This document shows, piece after piece, positions 40,970-49,563 of a stretch of 64,000 bases of DNA; the first letter of the stretch is position 1, and every line of letters begins with the position of its first letter. Location: positions 26,399 to 90,398 of the forward strand of contig DASQWB010000032.1 of the NCBI GenBank assembly GCA_035640455.1, written 5' to 3'. The notes under the pieces are model-generated. The model saw nothing but the letters and a program-made list of their open reading frames with translations, was not told the origin of the DNA and searched no databases. The DNA comes from AC-50 sp035640455 (GTDB lineage Bacteria; Actinomycetota; Thermoleophilia; Gaiellales; Gaiellaceae). The translations under genes and the position numbers were made by a program.

Positions 40970-42448
40970 GTGCTCGTCCTGCTCAACTTCGACTCCGCGA
41001 GCGTCCCGCTGCTGGAGCGGCTCGTAGCCGAAGGCCGCCTGCCTGCCGTCGCCGACCTCCTCGGCCGCGGCCGCCGGTACCCGTTGCGCTCGCCTGCGAC
41101 CTACTTCCCGGCCGGCGCCTACCCGACCCTGTACACGGGCCTCGAGCTCGCCGACCACGGCCTCTACTACCCGTTCCAGTGGGACGCGGCGGCGCAGCGC
41201 AGCCGCTACGTCGAGACGTTCCCGTCGCCGGCCACGGTCTGGGAGCGCGTGTCTGAAGCGGGCGCGCGCTCACTCGTCGTCGACCCGTACGAGAGCCGCC
41301 CGCCGCGAGGGCTGCGCGGCCTCTGGCTGTGCGGCTGGCAGTTTCGGAACCGCGTCGTCCTGCCGCCGCGCTCGCGACCGGAGGACGCCAATCGCCGCCT
41401 GCAGCGACGGCTCGGGCGCTCGCCGTCGGTCGAGGAGGTCTTCGGGACCCAGTCGCGCGCGAGGCTCGAGGCGATGCGCCGCGCGCTCCTCGCCGCGCCC
41501 GGCCGGGTGGCTCGGCTGGCCAGGCACCTGCTGCGCCAGCAACGCTTCGACCTCCTCTGGCTCACGTTCAGCGCCGCCCACCTGGCCGGCCACCAGTTCT
41601 GGGACCTGTCGCAGTTTCCCGACACGCAAGGACTCGAGCGGACGCTTCCCGAGGTGTACGAGCGCGTCGACGAGGCGATCGGCGAGATCCTCGGCGCGGT
41701 CGGCGACGACGCCGACGTTGTCCTCTTCGCCGTGCTCGGGATGGGGCCCGACACGAGCCGCGTCGACCTCCTGCCGGGGATGCTCGGGGCGGTGCTCGGC
41801 GGCCGCCCCGCCGAAGCCGGCCCCGGGACCGTCCTCTGGCGCCTGCGCGACGCCATCCCGACGGGCGTGCGGGCGTCGGTCGCCGACCGGCTGCCCCGCC
41901 GGGCCGTGCTCGACCTCACCGCCCGGCTCGAGACCCGCGCGCCGGACTGGTCGGGCGTCCGCGCGTTCGTGCTCGCGAGCGACGTCGTGGGCTACATCCG
42001 CTTCAACCTCCGCGGGCGGGAACGCGAGGGCGTCGTCGAGCCGGACGAGACGGATGCGCTCTCGGAGCGGATCGCGACGGGGCTCGCGACCTTCGCCGAC
42101 CCGGACGGCACGCCCTCGATCACGCGGGTCGAGCGGCGCGCGGACGTCGTGGCCGACGGCCCCTGCTCCCAGATGCTCCCCGACCTCGTCGTCCGCTGGA
42201 GCGACCGACCGTCGATCGGACTCGACCGCGTGGTGTCACCGCAGTACGGCGAGGTGCGCCGCGCCGGCCGCGGGAGCGGGCGCTCCGGCAACCACGTCGA
42301 CGACGCCTGGACCGTGGTCGTTCCCGGTCGCGCGCGCGAGCCGGAGGACAGGCCGGCCGGCAACGTCGTCGACCTGGCCGCCACGGTGTGCGCGGCACTC
42401 GGGGCGGAGACGACGGGGCTCCCCGGCCGGTCGCTGCTCCTACCGTGA
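40970..42448 (+). CDS. Type I phosphodiesterase/nucleotide pyrophosphatase-fold protein
   Basis: The 492-residue protein resembles alkaline-phosphatase-superfamily phosphodiesterases: VLLNFDSASVPLLERLVAEGRLPAVADLL at the first metal site, YFPAGAYPTLYTGLELADHGLYYPFQW around the nucleophile (Thr/Ser), and VLFAVLGMGPDTSRVDLLPGML where family members usually have HGxxH/N. The metal-binding His residues there appear replaced, so activity is uncertain. GTG start 40970, 3 bp after the preceding gene. Its 3' end overlaps the GT2 by 9 bp. Confidence 0.7.
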   Translation: MLVLLNFDSASVPLLERLVAEGRLPAVADLLGRGRRYPLRSPATYFPAGAYPTLYTGLELADHGLYYPFQWDAAAQRSRYVETFPSPATVWERVSEAGARSLVVDPYESRPPRGLRGLWLCGWQFRNRVVLPPRSRPEDANRRLQRRLGRSPSVEEVFGTQSRARLEAMRRALLAAPGRVARLARHLLRQQRFDLLWLTFSAAHLAGHQFWDLSQFPDTQGLERTLPEVYERVDEAIGEILGAVGDDADVVLFAVLGMGPDTSRVDLLPGMLGAVLGGRPAEAGPGTVLWRLRDAIPTGVRASVADRLPRRAVLDLTARLETRAPDWSGVRAFVLASDVVGYIRFNLRGREREGVVEPDETDALSERIATGLATFADPDGTPSITRVERRADVVADGPCSQMLPDLVVRWSDRPSIGLDRVVSPQYGEVRRAGRGSGRSGNHVDDAWTVVVPGRAREPEDRPAGNVVDLAATVCAALGAETTGLPGRSLLLP

Positions 42449-43270
42449 GGCCCGCCGCGCCGCGAGCCAGCCGCCGAGGTAGCCGGCGACGGTGGCGACC
42501 TGGGCGAGCGCGACGAGCAGGCCCACGACTGCACCCTCCCGGAAGCCGCGCCCGAGCAGGTCCGCGTAGAAGCGCGGCCGCTCGAGCGGGCGCCGCGGCC
42601 CGCCCCGGTGGTACCGGTAGGCGCCGCGCCCGTACCGGGCCTGCTGCCGCAGGAACGCCGTCGCCGTCAGCTCCTGGTGGTGGACGACCGCCGCGTCGGG
42701 CCGACGCTCGATCCGCTGGCCCGCCGACGCGAGCCGCCGGCACCAGTCGCGGTCCTCGCCGGCCGCGTCCGGATACGCGTCGTCGAACGGGAGCTCCAGG
42801 AGCAGCCGCGCGGTCGAGCCGACGTTGTTCGTGGCCGCGAAGGGCACGGACGCACGCCGGGCGACGTAGTTCGTGATCAGCTGCGACGCGACGTCGTACC
42901 GATTCGCGGAGTCGGCGGGCTCGGTCCGGCCCGCGACGACCTCGGCGCCTGCCCGCAGCGCCTCGGCGAGCGCCTCCGCCCATCCCGAGGCGGGCTCGCA
43001 GTCGTCGTCGGTGAAGCAGACGATCGGAGCGCGGGCGGCCCGGACGCCTGCGTTCCGGGCGGCGGCCGGACCGCGGCGCGGCTGCCGCACCAGACGCGTG
43101 CGGGGTGTCGCCGTCACCGCAGCCGCGACGGACTCGGCATCGTCCGAACCGTCGTCCACGACCACGATCTCGATCCGCTCGGAGACAGTCTGCGCCGACA
43201 GCCGCGCAAGACAGCGCCGAAGCCCGCCCGGCCGGTCGCGAGTCGGCACGACGACGGTGATCTCGGGCAT
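42440..43270 (-). CDS. Family 2 glycosyltransferase with C-terminal membrane helix
   Basis: The 276-residue protein begins MPEITVVVPTRDRPGGLRRCL, with IVVVDDGSDD, the DXD-like CFTDDDCEPASGW, and GEDRDWCRRLASAG (the ED catalytic region). A hydrophobic helix near the end (AVVGLLVALAQVATVAGYL) would tether it to the membrane. The acceptor is unknown. It is transcribed against the phosphodiesterase gene. Confidence 0.87.
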   Translation of the reverse strand: MPEITVVVPTRDRPGGLRRCLARLSAQTVSERIEIVVVDDGSDDAESVAAAVTATPRTRLVRQPRRGPAAARNAGVRAARAPIVCFTDDDCEPASGWAEALAEALRAGAEVVAGRTEPADSANRYDVASQLITNYVARRASVPFAATNNVGSTARLLLELPFDDAYPDAAGEDRDWCRRLASAGQRIERRPDAAVVHHQELTATAFLRQQARYGRGAYRYHRGGPRRPLERPRFYADLLGRGFREGAVVGLLVALAQVATVAGYLGGWLAARRASR

Positions 43271-43298
43271 GCCGGTCTTCGTCAGTTTCAGTTAGCGG

Positions 43299-43327
43299 GA
43301 TGGGGAGCCCGAAATGGGCTCCCCATC
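43299..43327 (-). terminator. Hairpin after the sugar-type ABC operon
   Basis: gatggggagccc and gggctccccatc form a perfect 12-bp stem around gaaat, just past the stop of the minus-strand binding-protein gene at 43332. No clear U-tract follows, but it is the strongest hairpin at the end of this operon. Confidence 0.65.
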
Positions 43328-43331
43328 GCGC

Positions 43332-44720
43332 CTAGATCTTCCCCAGCTTGCGCCACTTGCGGAAGATCGCGTTGATGCGGCGCTGGTAGTCGCGCGCCGC
43401 GTCGTCGGGGCTCCGCTTGCCCTGCGCCACCTCCGCGAACATCTGCGGGATCAGGAACTTGTCGAAGAGCTCGCCGACCGCCGCGTTCGTGAAGCCGGGG
43501 TAGCCGACGTTCTTCGTGTACTTGTCGCTGATCGTGTTGAGGATCTTGTACTTCCCCTTCGGCGTGTGCGGGTCGCGGGCGAGCCGTACGGGGACGTTCT
43601 GCACCGACCTCGGGAACGACGCGAAGTTGTAGAACTTGCTCGCCTCGAAGGCTCCCCGGTACTTGAGCTCGAGCTCGGCGAGGAACTTCACCGCCGTCTT
43701 CTTGTTGGAGGCGAACTTCCAGATCATGTAGGTGTGCATCACGTGCTCGAGCCCGAGGCGGCCGTGCGGGCCCTTCGGGATCGGAAGCAGTCCGATCGTC
43801 TTCGCGAGGTCCGGGTTCGACAACTCCGCCGAACGCGGGATCGAGATCGCGTTCAAGGCAAGCGAGAGCCGTCCGGCCAGGAATGCCTGGTTGTTCGACG
43901 CCGCCGTCCACGCGAAGATCTCGTTGCTCATCCCCTTGCGGAAGAGCTCGCGCCCGAACTTCAGCGCCTCGCGCGTCGCCTTCGTGTTCAACGTCACCCG
44001 CGCACTCCGGTTCTGGATGAACGAGCCGAAGCACATCATCAGCGCCATCAGCGCCATGTTCGAGTCGATCTCGTTCGACATCCCGATCCCGATCGGGTGT
44101 CCCATCGCCCTGAGCTTCGGCGCCGCCTTGAGTACGCGGTCCCAGCTCGTCGGCTTCGAGTGGATCTGGGCCCAGAGGTCGGTCCGGTAGTTGATCGGAT
44201 CCGGCGCGTAGGAGTCCGGGAAGCCGTGGTACTTCTTCGTCTTCGGGTTGTAGGAGGAGCGGTAGCAGACGTCGATCATCTTCCCGCGCTTGCGCCGAAC
44301 CTCCTGGACGATCTCCTTGTGGTCGATGACCCGGTCCTCGTACTGCGGCGCCGGCGCGAGCAGCGCCACGATGTCGTGGCCCTTGCCGGCGGCCGCCTCG
44401 GCGGCGACGCGGCCCGGCAGGTCGGCCTGGTTGACGTGGTCGACGATGACGTCGGTGTCGTTCGCCTGGCCCCACCGCTTGGTGTAGACGTTGTCGAACC
44501 ACCCGTCGTATGCGGGGACGAAGTGGCTCCACTGGAGGATCCGCAGCGTCCCCTTCAACTCCTTGCCCCGGAACTTCGGCGCGCCGGCCACGGCGCTCTT
44601 CGCGCCGAAGCCGCCGTAGACGAGGACGACTGCGCCGGCGGCTGCGCGGCGGAGGAGCTCCCGCCTCGTCACCTCGTCGTGCACAGCCGTGATGTCGACC
44701 CTGGGTCGGTCGTCACTCAC
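43332..44720 (-). CDS. Family 1 ABC substrate-binding protein (Tat-type signal)
   Basis: The 462-residue protein has a twin-arginine-like leader (TRRELLRRAAAGAVVLVYGGFG). A family 1 extracellular binding domain follows: GTLRILQWSHFVPAYDGWF, then NQADLPGRVAAEAAAGKGHDIVALL. The lack of a lipobox and the Tat leader suggest export in folded form. It groups with the two MalFG-type permeases upstream on the same strand. The ligand is probably a sugar, polyol or oligosaccharide. Confidence 0.87.
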   Translation of the reverse strand: MSDDRPRVDITAVHDEVTRRELLRRAAAGAVVLVYGGFGAKSAVAGAPKFRGKELKGTLRILQWSHFVPAYDGWFDNVYTKRWGQANDTDVIVDHVNQADLPGRVAAEAAAGKGHDIVALLAPAPQYEDRVIDHKEIVQEVRRKRGKMIDVCYRSSYNPKTKKYHGFPDSYAPDPINYRTDLWAQIHSKPTSWDRVLKAAPKLRAMGHPIGIGMSNEIDSNMALMALMMCFGSFIQNRSARVTLNTKATREALKFGRELFRKGMSNEIFAWTAASNNQAFLAGRLSLALNAISIPRSAELSNPDLAKTIGLLPIPKGPHGRLGLEHVMHTYMIWKFASNKKTAVKFLAELELKYRGAFEASKFYNFASFPRSVQNVPVRLARDPHTPKGKYKILNTISDKYTKNVGYPGFTNAAVGELFDKFLIPQMFAEVAQGKRSPDDAARDYQRRINAIFRKWRKLGKI

Positions 44721-44773
44721 GTGCCCACCTCCTCAATCGTTGCAGCAGATGCAAAGGTTCCCGATCTACCCCC

Positions 44774-45610
44774 TCACCGAAACGCCCCGCCCGTGAACCC
44801 GGCGATGAACCGGTTGAGGAAGACGTTGTAGAGCAGCGCAAGCGGGATCGTCGGAATGAGCGTCGCCGCCATCAGCCCCTGCCAGAAGAAGACGTCGCCG
44901 CGTATCAGCTCGGTGAAGACGCCGGTCGAGATCGTCTTCGAGTGCGAGGTCGTGATGAACGCGAGCGCGTAGACGAAGTCGTTCAGGACGAGCGAGAAGG
45001 AGAAGATGACCGCGGTGAGGATCCCGGGCACCGAGATCGGGAAGACGACCCGCAGCAGCGTCTGGAGCCGCGACGCGCCGTCCACGAGCGCCGCGTCCTC
45101 GAGCTCGGCCGGGATCGTCTTGAAGAAGCCCATCAGGAGCCACGTCGCGAACGGCACCGTGAACGACGGGAAGACGAGGATCAGCGACAGCAGCCGGTCC
45201 TGGAGACCGATGTGGGCGATCACCCACGACATGGGCAGGAAGAGGAGCGTCGGCGGGACGAGGTAGGTCAGGAAGATCCCGACGCCGAGGCTCTGCCCCC
45301 ACCGGCCCGCGAGCCGGGCGAGCGCGTAGCCCGCCGGCAGGGCCAGCGCGAGCGTGATGACGACGACCACGACCCCGACGAGGACGGTGTTCCTCACCCA
45401 CGTGAGGTACTCGGTGTGGTGGAAGAGGAAGCCGTAGTTCCTCGTCGTCGGCGATCCCTTGCCGAACCCGAACGGCACGTCGTTCACGTTGTAGAGGTCG
45501 ATGTCGCTCTTGAAGCTCGTCCAGAGCATCCAGTAGAAGGGGAACGCGAGCACGATCGCGAAGGGGCCGAGGACGGCGTACGAGGTCAGCTTCTCGCGGA
45601 GCGTGATCAC
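44774..45610 (-). CDS. MalG-type ABC permease
   Basis: The ~278-residue protein has six helices and the EAA loop ELEDAALVDGASRLQTLLRVVFPISVPGIL. GTG 45610 overlaps the stop of the MalF-type gene (GTGA), so the two are coupled. It forms the channel with the MalF-type partner and is probably driven by the MsiK-like ATPase encoded divergently. Confidence 0.9.
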   Translation of the reverse strand: MITLREKLTSYAVLGPFAIVLAFPFYWMLWTSFKSDIDLYNVNDVPFGFGKGSPTTRNYGFLFHHTEYLTWVRNTVLVGVVVVVITLALALPAGYALARLAGRWGQSLGVGIFLTYLVPPTLLFLPMSWVIAHIGLQDRLLSLILVFPSFTVPFATWLLMGFFKTIPAELEDAALVDGASRLQTLLRVVFPISVPGILTAVIFSFSLVLNDFVYALAFITTSHSKTISTGVFTELIRGDVFFWQGLMAATLIPTIPLALLYNVFLNRFIAGFTGGAFR

Positions 45611-46596
45611 GAGACCTCGACCCTCCTCGCGAAGCGGAGCATCAGCACCGCGACGACGACGAGCAGCGGCAGCAGGTAGAGCGAGATCGCGGCTCCCTCG
45701 CCGAGCGAGCCGGAGCGAATGCCGGTCGTGTACGCCCAGGTGGTGAGCATCTGGGTCGAGTTGAAGGGCCCGCCGCCGGTGAGGATGTAGACGACGGTCA
45801 GGTCGGTGGCCGTGAAGACGATCCCGAAGAGCAGCGCCACGGTCGCGATCGGGAGCTGCAGCGGGAGCGTGACGTGCAGGAACTTCCTGAAGCCGCGCGC
45901 GCCGTCGATCTTCGCCGCGTCCTCGACCTCGGCCGGGATCGAGGCCAGCCCGGCGAGGAAGATCACGACCGCGAACGGGATGAGCCGCCAGGCGTGGACG
46001 CTGATCACCGCCGCGAGCGCGAGCGTCGAGTTGCCGAGCCACTGCGGCGGGTTGAACGGCTGGATGTCCCCGAACGGCAGCGGGAGCCAGTTGACGACCT
46101 TGTAGAGGTAGAAGGCGTGGTGGCCGGGGAAGAGGTCGTGGACGAGCGTCCAGTTGACGACGCTGAAGAGCGAGTCGTAGATCCAGAGCCACCCGATCGT
46201 GGACAGCGGCACGGGCGCCGCCCACGGCAGCAGGATGAGCAAGCGGAGGATCCAGCGGCCGCGGACGGGCCGGGTCAGCGCGTGCGCGATCAGGCCTGCG
46301 CAGACGAGCACGATCGCCTGCGAGACGATCGTGAAGAGCAGCGTGTTCCGCAGGGAGCGGCGGAAGTTCGGATCCGACCACGCGTCGGTGAAGTTGTGCA
46401 GGCCGACCCAATGGCCACCGAGCGCGCCGCCGGTCGCGTTCGTGAGGCTGAGGTAGATGCTGAGGACGAGCGGCCCGCCGACGAGCGCGAGGATGAAGAC
46501 GACCGCGGGCCCGATCAGGACGGAGGCGAGGAACGCTCGCCCCTCGATCAATTCGCGGCCGCGGCCCCGCGGTCTGGCCTCCGCGACGGCAACCAC
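45607..46596 (-). CDS. MalF-type ABC permease
   Basis: The 329-residue protein has six to seven helices and the EAA loop EVEDAAKIDGARGFRKFLHVTLPLQLP. It is the first gene of the minus-strand permease pair and is divergent from the ATPase gene. The double-hairpin repeat copy 2 lies in the spacer. Confidence 0.9.
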   Translation of the reverse strand: MVAVAEARPRGRGRELIEGRAFLASVLIGPAVVFILALVGGPLVLSIYLSLTNATGGALGGHWVGLHNFTDAWSDPNFRRSLRNTLLFTIVSQAIVLVCAGLIAHALTRPVRGRWILRLLILLPWAAPVPLSTIGWLWIYDSLFSVVNWTLVHDLFPGHHAFYLYKVVNWLPLPFGDIQPFNPPQWLGNSTLALAAVISVHAWRLIPFAVVIFLAGLASIPAEVEDAAKIDGARGFRKFLHVTLPLQLPIATVALLFGIVFTATDLTVVYILTGGGPFNSTQMLTTWAYTTGIRSGSLGEGAAISLYLLPLLVVVAVLMLRFARRVEVS

Positions 46597-46671
46597 AGCG
46601 GCGGGATCCTAAGGCATGTGGAAAGATCCGGCCCGCACCGAACCAAAGGAATGCGTGAAACGCAGGCGGGT

Positions 46672-46742
46672 CGACCGGTCGTTTCAGACGGACGCGCGGG
46701 CGAAGCCCGCACGTCCTGATGCCGGCACCGCAAGCGGTGCCT
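46672..46742 (+). repeat. Double-hairpin repeat, copy 2
   Basis: cgaccggtcgtttcagacgg, stem gcgggc/gcccgc (loop gaa) and second stem ggcaccg/cggtgcc (loop caag). It lies in the divergent spacer between the MalF-type permease and the MsiK-like ATPase, ending 3 bp before the GGAGG of the latter. It matches copies 1 and 3. Confidence 0.75.
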
Positions 46743-46754
46743 AGGGAGGCTGAT

Positions 46755-47984
46755 TTGGCCGAGATCCAGCTCGAGCGGCTGACGAAGGTCTACCCGGACG
46801 GGACGCTGGCGGTCTCCGAGCTCGACCTCGAGATCGGCGACAGCGAGTTCGTCGTCCTCGTCGGCCCCTCGGGGTGCGGGAAGACGACCGCGCTCCGCAT
46901 GGTCGCGGGCCTCGAGCCGATCACGGATGGCCTCGTCAAGATCGGCGGCCGGGTCGTGAACAAGCTCCAGCCGAAGGACCGCGACATCGCGATGGTGTTC
47001 CAGAACTACGCGCTCTACCCGCACATGTCGGCCTTCAAGAACATGGCCTTCGGCCTCCGGATGCGGAAGGTCCCCCGGCCGCAGATCGACACCCGGGTGC
47101 GAGACGCCGCCCAGATGCTCGGCCTCGACCAGGTGCTCCCGAAGAAGCCACGGACACTGTCGGGCGGGCAGCGCCAGCGGGTCGCGATGGGCCGCGCGCT
47201 CGTGCGGGAGCCGCAGGCGTTCCTGATGGACGAGCCGCTCTCGAACCTCGACGCCAAGCTGCGTGTCGAGATGCGCGCGGAGATCGCCCGGCTCCAGCGC
47301 GACCTCCAGGTGACGACCATCTACGTCACGCACGACCAGACGGAGGCGATGACCCTCGGCGATCGCGTCGCGGTGATGCGGGACGGTCTCCTGCAGCAGG
47401 TCGACGTGCCGCAGACGCTCTACGACAAGCCGGCCAATCTCTTCGTGGCGGAGTTCATCGGCTCGCCGGCGATGAACCTCGTCGACGCCGAGGTCGTCCG
47501 CGCGAACGGGCGCTTCGAGGCGCGGTTCGGCGACCATCGGCTGGCAATCGACGACGAAGTCCTCGCCCGGAGGCCCGCGCTGACGACGTACGAGAACCGG
47601 CACGTCGCACTCGGAATTCGGCCCGAGGATCTCAAGGATGCAGCCGCCGGCGAGGACCTCGAGGGGCGGCGGATCCGTGCCGTCGTCGACGTCCGCGAAG
47701 ACATGGGCTCCGAGGTATTCGTCCACTTCGGCGTGGGCGCACCTCCGATTCGCACGAAGGAGGTGGCCGGGGCGGTCGGCGAGGAGGCCCTCGAGGCCAT
47801 GCACGCGCGCTCACGCCGCGAGGGCAGCCTCTTCGTCGCCCGTCTCGACCAGGGAACGGCGGCGCGCGAAGGCGAGCCGCTGGATCTCGCCGTCAAGACG
47901 AAGCGACTGCACTTCTTCGATCCCGTCACCGGCGACGGGATCTACCGCGAGGCCTCTAGCGCCCAAGCAGAGGCCGACCGTTGA
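46755..47984 (+). CDS. MsiK/UgpC/MalK-type ABC ATPase
   Basis: TTG 46755 with AGGGAGG upstream gives a 409-residue protein starting AEIQLERLTKVYPDG. It has Walker A GPSGCGKTT, Q-loop FQNYALYPH, signature LSGGQRQRVAMGRAL, Walker B FLMDEPLSNLDAKLR, and a C-terminal TOBE/regulatory domain (LGIRPEDLKDAAAG). Such ATPases often energise several sugar importers. A longer frame upstream of the TTG would read through the repeat and is rejected. Confidence 0.93.
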   Translation: MAEIQLERLTKVYPDGTLAVSELDLEIGDSEFVVLVGPSGCGKTTALRMVAGLEPITDGLVKIGGRVVNKLQPKDRDIAMVFQNYALYPHMSAFKNMAFGLRMRKVPRPQIDTRVRDAAQMLGLDQVLPKKPRTLSGGQRQRVAMGRALVREPQAFLMDEPLSNLDAKLRVEMRAEIARLQRDLQVTTIYVTHDQTEAMTLGDRVAVMRDGLLQQVDVPQTLYDKPANLFVAEFIGSPAMNLVDAEVVRANGRFEARFGDHRLAIDDEVLARRPALTTYENRHVALGIRPEDLKDAAAGEDLEGRRIRAVVDVREDMGSEVFVHFGVGAPPIRTKEVAGAVGEEALEAMHARSRREGSLFVARLDQGTAAREGEPLDLAVKTKRLHFFDPVTGDGIYREASSAQAEADR

Positions 47985-48044
47985 ACGCCCGGCTAGAACC
48001 CTCGTAGACTCGCGCGACCGGTCAGCACGAAGGCAGGAGGCGGC

Positions 48045-49563
48045 ATGGATCCAAGAGCCGACGCCCGGACCACCCACCACCCCGACACCGCGCCCGCCGA
48101 GGACCTCGCGTACGAGCGCGAGGTGCTCGACGAGTCGATCCGGCACGACTACTCGACATCGGACGTCGGCATCGTCCCGCTCACGAGGCGCCGGCCGATG
48201 TGGCACTTCATGGGTCTCTGGACGACCTTCGTCGCCGGGTTCTCGTACATGTTCCTCGGCTTCGAGCTGCACGACGGCGGCCACGGCCTCGCGAGCACCG
48301 TCGGGATAACGGCGTTCGGCTACGGGCTCTACATCGCCTACGCCCTCGTCGGGTCGTACCTCGGCGCGCGGACCGGCCAGACGCACGCGCTCCTGACGCG
48401 GTCGATCTTCGGTCTCGTCGGCTCCTGGATCGTCTCCGCCTTCATCCTCGTCGCGCCGCTAGGCTGGGTGGCGTTCCAGGCGAACCTGCTGGTCACGCTC
48501 TGGGACGGCTTCTACGGCTGGGGTCACGTCTTCACGCTGACGCTCCTCTTCGCCGGGGTGATGATCTTCAACAACCTCTTCGGGTTCACGGGGATCAGCG
48601 TCTTCGCGCGTTACCTCGTCACACCGATCCTGATCCTCTGGTGCATCTACATGGTCGTGAAGGCGGCCGTCCACTCGCACGGCCAGCTCGGCGGGACGCC
48701 GCACGGGAGCGGGCTGCCGTTCTGGGTCGCGGTCACGGCGGTGATCGGCTTCTCGATGTGGGGGAACGAGCCCGACTTCTGGCGTTTCGGCAAGCCCAAG
48801 CTTCACCTGGCCCGTGCCGACGTACCTCTTCGCCGGCGCCTGGTTCGTCCTCTTCACGATGGCCGGCTGGATGATGGAGCAGCTCGCGGGGACGACCGAC
48901 ACCGCGGCCGCCTTCCGCTTCACCGTCCACTACTCGCTCTTCGGCGCGTTCTGGCTCGCCTGGATCATCGCCACCGTCAGCCAGTTCGCGATCAACGACG
49001 GCAACTACTACGAGTCGGTCAACGCCGGCCAGAACCTGATCGGCGGCTGGCGGCTGTGGCGGCGGCCGCTCACGTGCCTGATCGTCGCCGGCGGCGGCGT
49101 GATCGCGGCCGACCTCGTCAACTTCCATTTCCTGAACGGCTGGTTCAAGGTGGCGACCTTCCTCGCGATCACCGTGCCCTGCGCGACGGTGATCATGGCC
49201 CTCGACCACTTCCTGCTGCCGCGGCTCTTCCGGATCTCGCGCCCGCTCACCCGCGTGCCGGCGTGGGAGGAGACGGGCCTGATCAACCTGCCCGCCGTCG
49301 TCGCGCTCCTCGCGGCCGTGTTCTTCGGCGTCACCGGCACCGCGAACTGGCCGCACGGCTGGATCTACTCGACGCCGCAGAACGGCTGGGGGCCGGTGCC
49401 GCTCGAGTCGTGGCTGATCGCCGGTGCGCTCTACGTGGCGCTCGTCGCGGTCGTGCGCGCGGCCGGCCCGGTGCGCGACGCGCTCGGGTTCCCGCGCCAC
49501 GTGCGCGACGAGGAGATCGGCACCGGCGCGATCGCGGACGTGGCGACACTGGCGGGCGCATAG
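48045..49563 (+). pseudogene. NCS1-family cytosine/allantoin-type permease with +1 frameshift
   Basis: The two halves together make a ~505-residue, ~12-helix NCS1 transporter. The first half (ATG 48045) runs to MWGNEPDFWRFGKP, a conserved NCS1 segment. It then loses frame at 48798, where one extra A in cccaagctt breaks it. Skipping that base gives KPSFTWPVPTYLFAGAWF and the rest to TAG 49563. It would import a nucleobase or hydantoin by cation symport, fitting the amidohydrolase that follows. A sequencing or assembly error is as likely as a true pseudogene. Confidence 0.85.

Noticed and set aside
46672..46742. msiK leader RNA or another riboswitch upstream of the MsiK-like ATPase
   Set aside because: The same element also occurs in a convergent spacer and between glycosyltransferase genes, so it is not tied to the 5' end of one gene class.
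46672..46742. Guanidine-II (mini-ykkC) riboswitch, because of the two small hairpins
   Set aside because: The hairpin loops do not carry the ACGR tetraloops of that class.
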